Shown here: positions 30,141 through 32,015 of the stretch, one piece after another
Layout of the letters: the number at the start of each line of letters is the position of its first letter
Numbering within the stretch: position 1 is the first letter of the stretch
Source of the DNA: Chara braunii
Lineage: Eukaryota; Streptophyta; Charophyceae; Charales; Characeae
Direction: 5' to 3'
Length of the DNA: 32,015 nt
Assembly (NCBI GenBank): GCA_003427395.1
Contig: BFEA01000009.1
Location: 4,495,389 to 4,527,403 of the forward strand
Notes under the pieces: model-generated
Databases searched by the model: none
Seen by the model: the letters and a program-made list of their open reading frames with translations, nothing else
Told to the model about the DNA's origin: nothing
Program-made: the position numbers and the translations under genes

Positions 30141-30670
30141 TAGTTCGAGATATCACGAACTAGCTAGGCATGAGAAAATAGAGCCTCAAGGGGCTCAACA
30201 TGAGAAAAAGGCTGCCCAAGGAAAATCGGAGCAAAGGGGGCTCGAAATTGGGGCTAACGGATGCAAAATAGAGCCCCCTAGGAGCATGGGGGTGCCATTA
30301 TGGTACTCCGAGATATAACGGTCAACTGACAGCCATAAATCTGGCCATAGATGAAGATCTACGGCCTAGAAAAAAGCTCAACAACTGTTTGACACTTGTC
30401 ACAACAAAAATAAAAGAAAAAGAAAGAAAAATGAGAGAAAATGGAGGGAGAATGAGACAAAAGGGGAGAAAAAAGTGGAGGAGAATGTGTCGACCTATTG
30501 GGACCTGCACAGTAGGGATTGGCAGGTCCTAACTGTGACCTCATCCCTCCTAGAATGGGGGAGGGCAATCTGGATTGCAGAGATATGGCCTCATAAAATC
30601 TGAATTAAAAAGAGAAAAATGAGAGAAAATGCAATGATGAGTTGACCGTTTTTTTTTTTGTCATAGATAT

Positions 30671-31180
30671 GAGATCAGATCTCGTGGTGGAGAAGAACTA
30701 GCCGTTTTTTGTGGACCAACTCAAAATGGCTAGCTCCGGAATGAGTTGGCAGCCCAAAATGGAAAGAAACAAAAGAGGAAAAATGACAAAAAACGTGCAT
30801 TTGGTCCAAAAAGAGAGTTAGATGCACCAAAAGTTGAAAAATTGAACTTAAGGGCCCAAAATTGAAGCAAGGGCTACTTGGGGGTAGCCCGAAATATTGC
30901 TGGTCTTGGATCTCAAACAGATCCAAGATTGAGAATGCACCGCCATATGGGAAAATATCTCGGCCTACCCAAGGTAGGCCGAAATCAGAAACAGTCGAGA
31001 AAAAGGTCTTCAAGGCCTTTTTCTTTCAAGTAACGCTATCCCTTGGGCCTTTGGACTCAAAGGGGCAGCATTTTTCAAAGGTATGAGGCTTGAAGAGGCC
31101 CAAGGAGCAGTCCGAGTTGGTACCAACCACTCTGACTGCATGTACCTGGCCAAAATGAGGCTCAGCTGCTGAGATGAGCC
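30671..31180. repeat. Second string of unrelated hairpins
   Basis: The inverted repeats are 30671-30683 (GAGATC-A-GATCTC), 30871-30890 (GGGCTAC/GTAGCCC), 30904-30928 (TCTTGGATCT/AGATCCAAGA, 10 bp), 30960-30982 (TCGGCCTACC/GGTAGGCCGA, 10 bp, 3-nt loop), 31048-31063 (CCTTTG/CAAAGG), 31107-31139 (nested) and 31159-31180 (GGCTCA/TGAGCC). Stems are unrelated to one another, as in 36-741. Confidence 0.75.
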
Positions 31181-32015
31181 CATGAGAGCACTACACTCAC
31201 ATAGAGTGAGGAGAGGGGAACCCCTGCCAATTTGAGAGGTCTAGAGGAGACTTTGGGCTAGTGTGTGGAACTCTAGAGGCTTGTGGTAGTGAGGAGGGTG
31301 ATCCGCCATAGCCCCCTAGCTGTGAGGAAGAAGGCTAGGCTAGAGGGAGTCCTATTAGCCCTCCTAGAGGGGTGGACTCCATAGCCATAGTGGTAGGAGC
31401 TTGATTGCAACTCAGTAGAGACTGAGGAGGGGGGGTGAGAAAAGTTTGAGGAACGAGGGAGCCATACCCAAGAGAAGGAGAAGGCATCATCAAAGGTGGA
31501 ACTTCCCTCCCAGGACACTAAGGAGGTGAGTTGAGGGGAGAAGATTCTCCCTCTTCTTCTTCTTCTTCTTTTTCTTCTCCTTCTTCTTCTTCTCCCTCTT
31601 CTTTTTCTTCTTCCCCTTCTTCTTCTTCTTCTTCTTCTTCTTCTTCTTCTTCTTCTTGTCATCTCCTTCATCTTCCTCCTTTTCTCTTTCCTCATCTTGT
31701 TCTCTCAATAAACTCTCATCTACATTTCCTCTTTCTCCTTCTTCATCATCTCTCTCTCCATAGGAACTTCCTAAAGCTCATAGTAAGTAGTAGGGGGCTT
31801 GAACACTAGCACAGACCTTCTCATAGTCCATTCCTTCACTTCCATGTGAATTGTCACTCCCCCCCTTGTGTTTTCATGTTTTTGGGTGAGTTCCACTCAC
31901 TCTACTCTCACTTTCTCTCCATCTCTTCACTTGGGAGCAAATCGCAATTCTTAGTTTGGCTTGTACTAGTGTTTTGATAATGATTACTCCTTGTTTAGTC
32001 TGTTTTTCGACTCCC
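31181..32015. other. Terminal stretch with TTC microsatellite, no gene recognised
   Basis: Outside the microsatellite the sequence is pyrimidine-rich. An AATAAA string lies at 31707-31712, and a pyrimidine tract ending in CCATAG near 31764 resembles a splice acceptor. Neither is supported by a neighbouring gene within the window. Confidence 0.4.
31546..31658. repeat. TTC/CTT microsatellite
   Basis: A long, slightly interrupted TTC run produces the poly-serine, poly-lysine and poly-arginine open frames on both strands. Confidence 0.97.

Larger units (their letters stand above)
28752..30162. repeat. Dispersed hairpin family with CG-AGA-nAUnA-CG loop
   Basis: The loop AGA(A/T/G)A(T/C)(A/C)A between CG pairs recurs with different stems: 28752-28775 (GCAGTCCG/CGGACTGC, 8 bp perfect), 29294-29328 (CCCCATGCAA/TTGCATGGGG plus CCG/CGG with one bulged A), 29622-29647 (TGCAGTCC/GGACTGCA plus G-T) and 30141-30162 (TAGTTCG/CGAACTA, 7 bp perfect). 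A decayed copy lies at 29461-29485, and weak ones near 28594 and 30305. An elaborated relative at 31107-31139 replaces the loop with the palindrome GTTGGTACCAAC. Confidence 0.7.

Noticed and set aside
31273-31809. Poly-Arg, poly-Lys and poly-Ser open frames
   Set aside because: They are translations of the TTC microsatellite.

Overview
The window looks like repeat-dominated nuclear DNA of a green-lineage eukaryote. The evidence is Ty3/gypsy-type LTR retrotransposon remains with plant-style signals (a minus-strand primer site matching the 3' end of plant initiator tRNA-Met, G-rich polypurine tracts), a chromodomain-like integrase tail, many minisatellites and no recognisable host gene. A charophyte alga such as Chara is my best guess; that is an inference from the style of the elements, not something the sequence proves. 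No bacterial operon, CRISPR array, tRNA or rRNA gene was recognised.

Layout. 1-750: a dense string of perfect hairpins with unrelated stems. 2.2-3.1 kb: first, diverged copy of a dispersed repeat called 'repeat A' here. 3.15-7.57 kb: a 411-bp tandem duplication whose first unit is split by a rearranged minus-strand Ty3/gypsy element (partial LTR, primer site and leader, full 948-bp LTR, integrase C-terminus, partial LTR) flanked by the 4-bp duplication AACT. The second tandem unit preserves the empty target site. 7.6-10 kb: degenerate repeats with no gene. 10.04-10.48 kb: six copies of a conserved loop in which five copies carry different but self-complementary stems. 10.9-11.4 kb: an A-B-A-B-A satellite. 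11.84-12.55 kb: repeat A copy 2. 12.93-14.11 kb: a 589-bp tandem duplication. 15.05-15.5 kb: a foldback/MITE-like element with inverted ends and an 8-bp near-identical target duplication, containing a 225-base assembly gap. 15.98-16.66 kb: a decayed unknown reading frame. 19.8-20.49 kb: repeat A copy 3, joined directly to 20.49-22.61 kb, a plus-strand gypsy pol remnant (RNase H, zinc finger, integrase) with three in-frame stops and an in-frame loss covering the second catalytic aspartate. 22.74 kb: its probable polypurine tract and 3' LTR start. 24.6-31.2 kb: purine-rich minisatellite territory (periods 40, about 60, 59, 37, 26 and 137 bp) with two more hairpin families and a second candidate polypurine tract/LTR start at about 27.82 kb. 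31.5 kb: a TTC microsatellite.

Nothing here appears to work together as a pathway. The most unusual signal is structural: at least three local repeat families keep a loop or spacer constant while the flanking stem sequences change in a complementary way, and two strings of heterologous perfect hairpins occur at the two ends of the window. Either RNA-structure constraint or a replication process that repairs quasi-palindromes into perfect ones could produce this.
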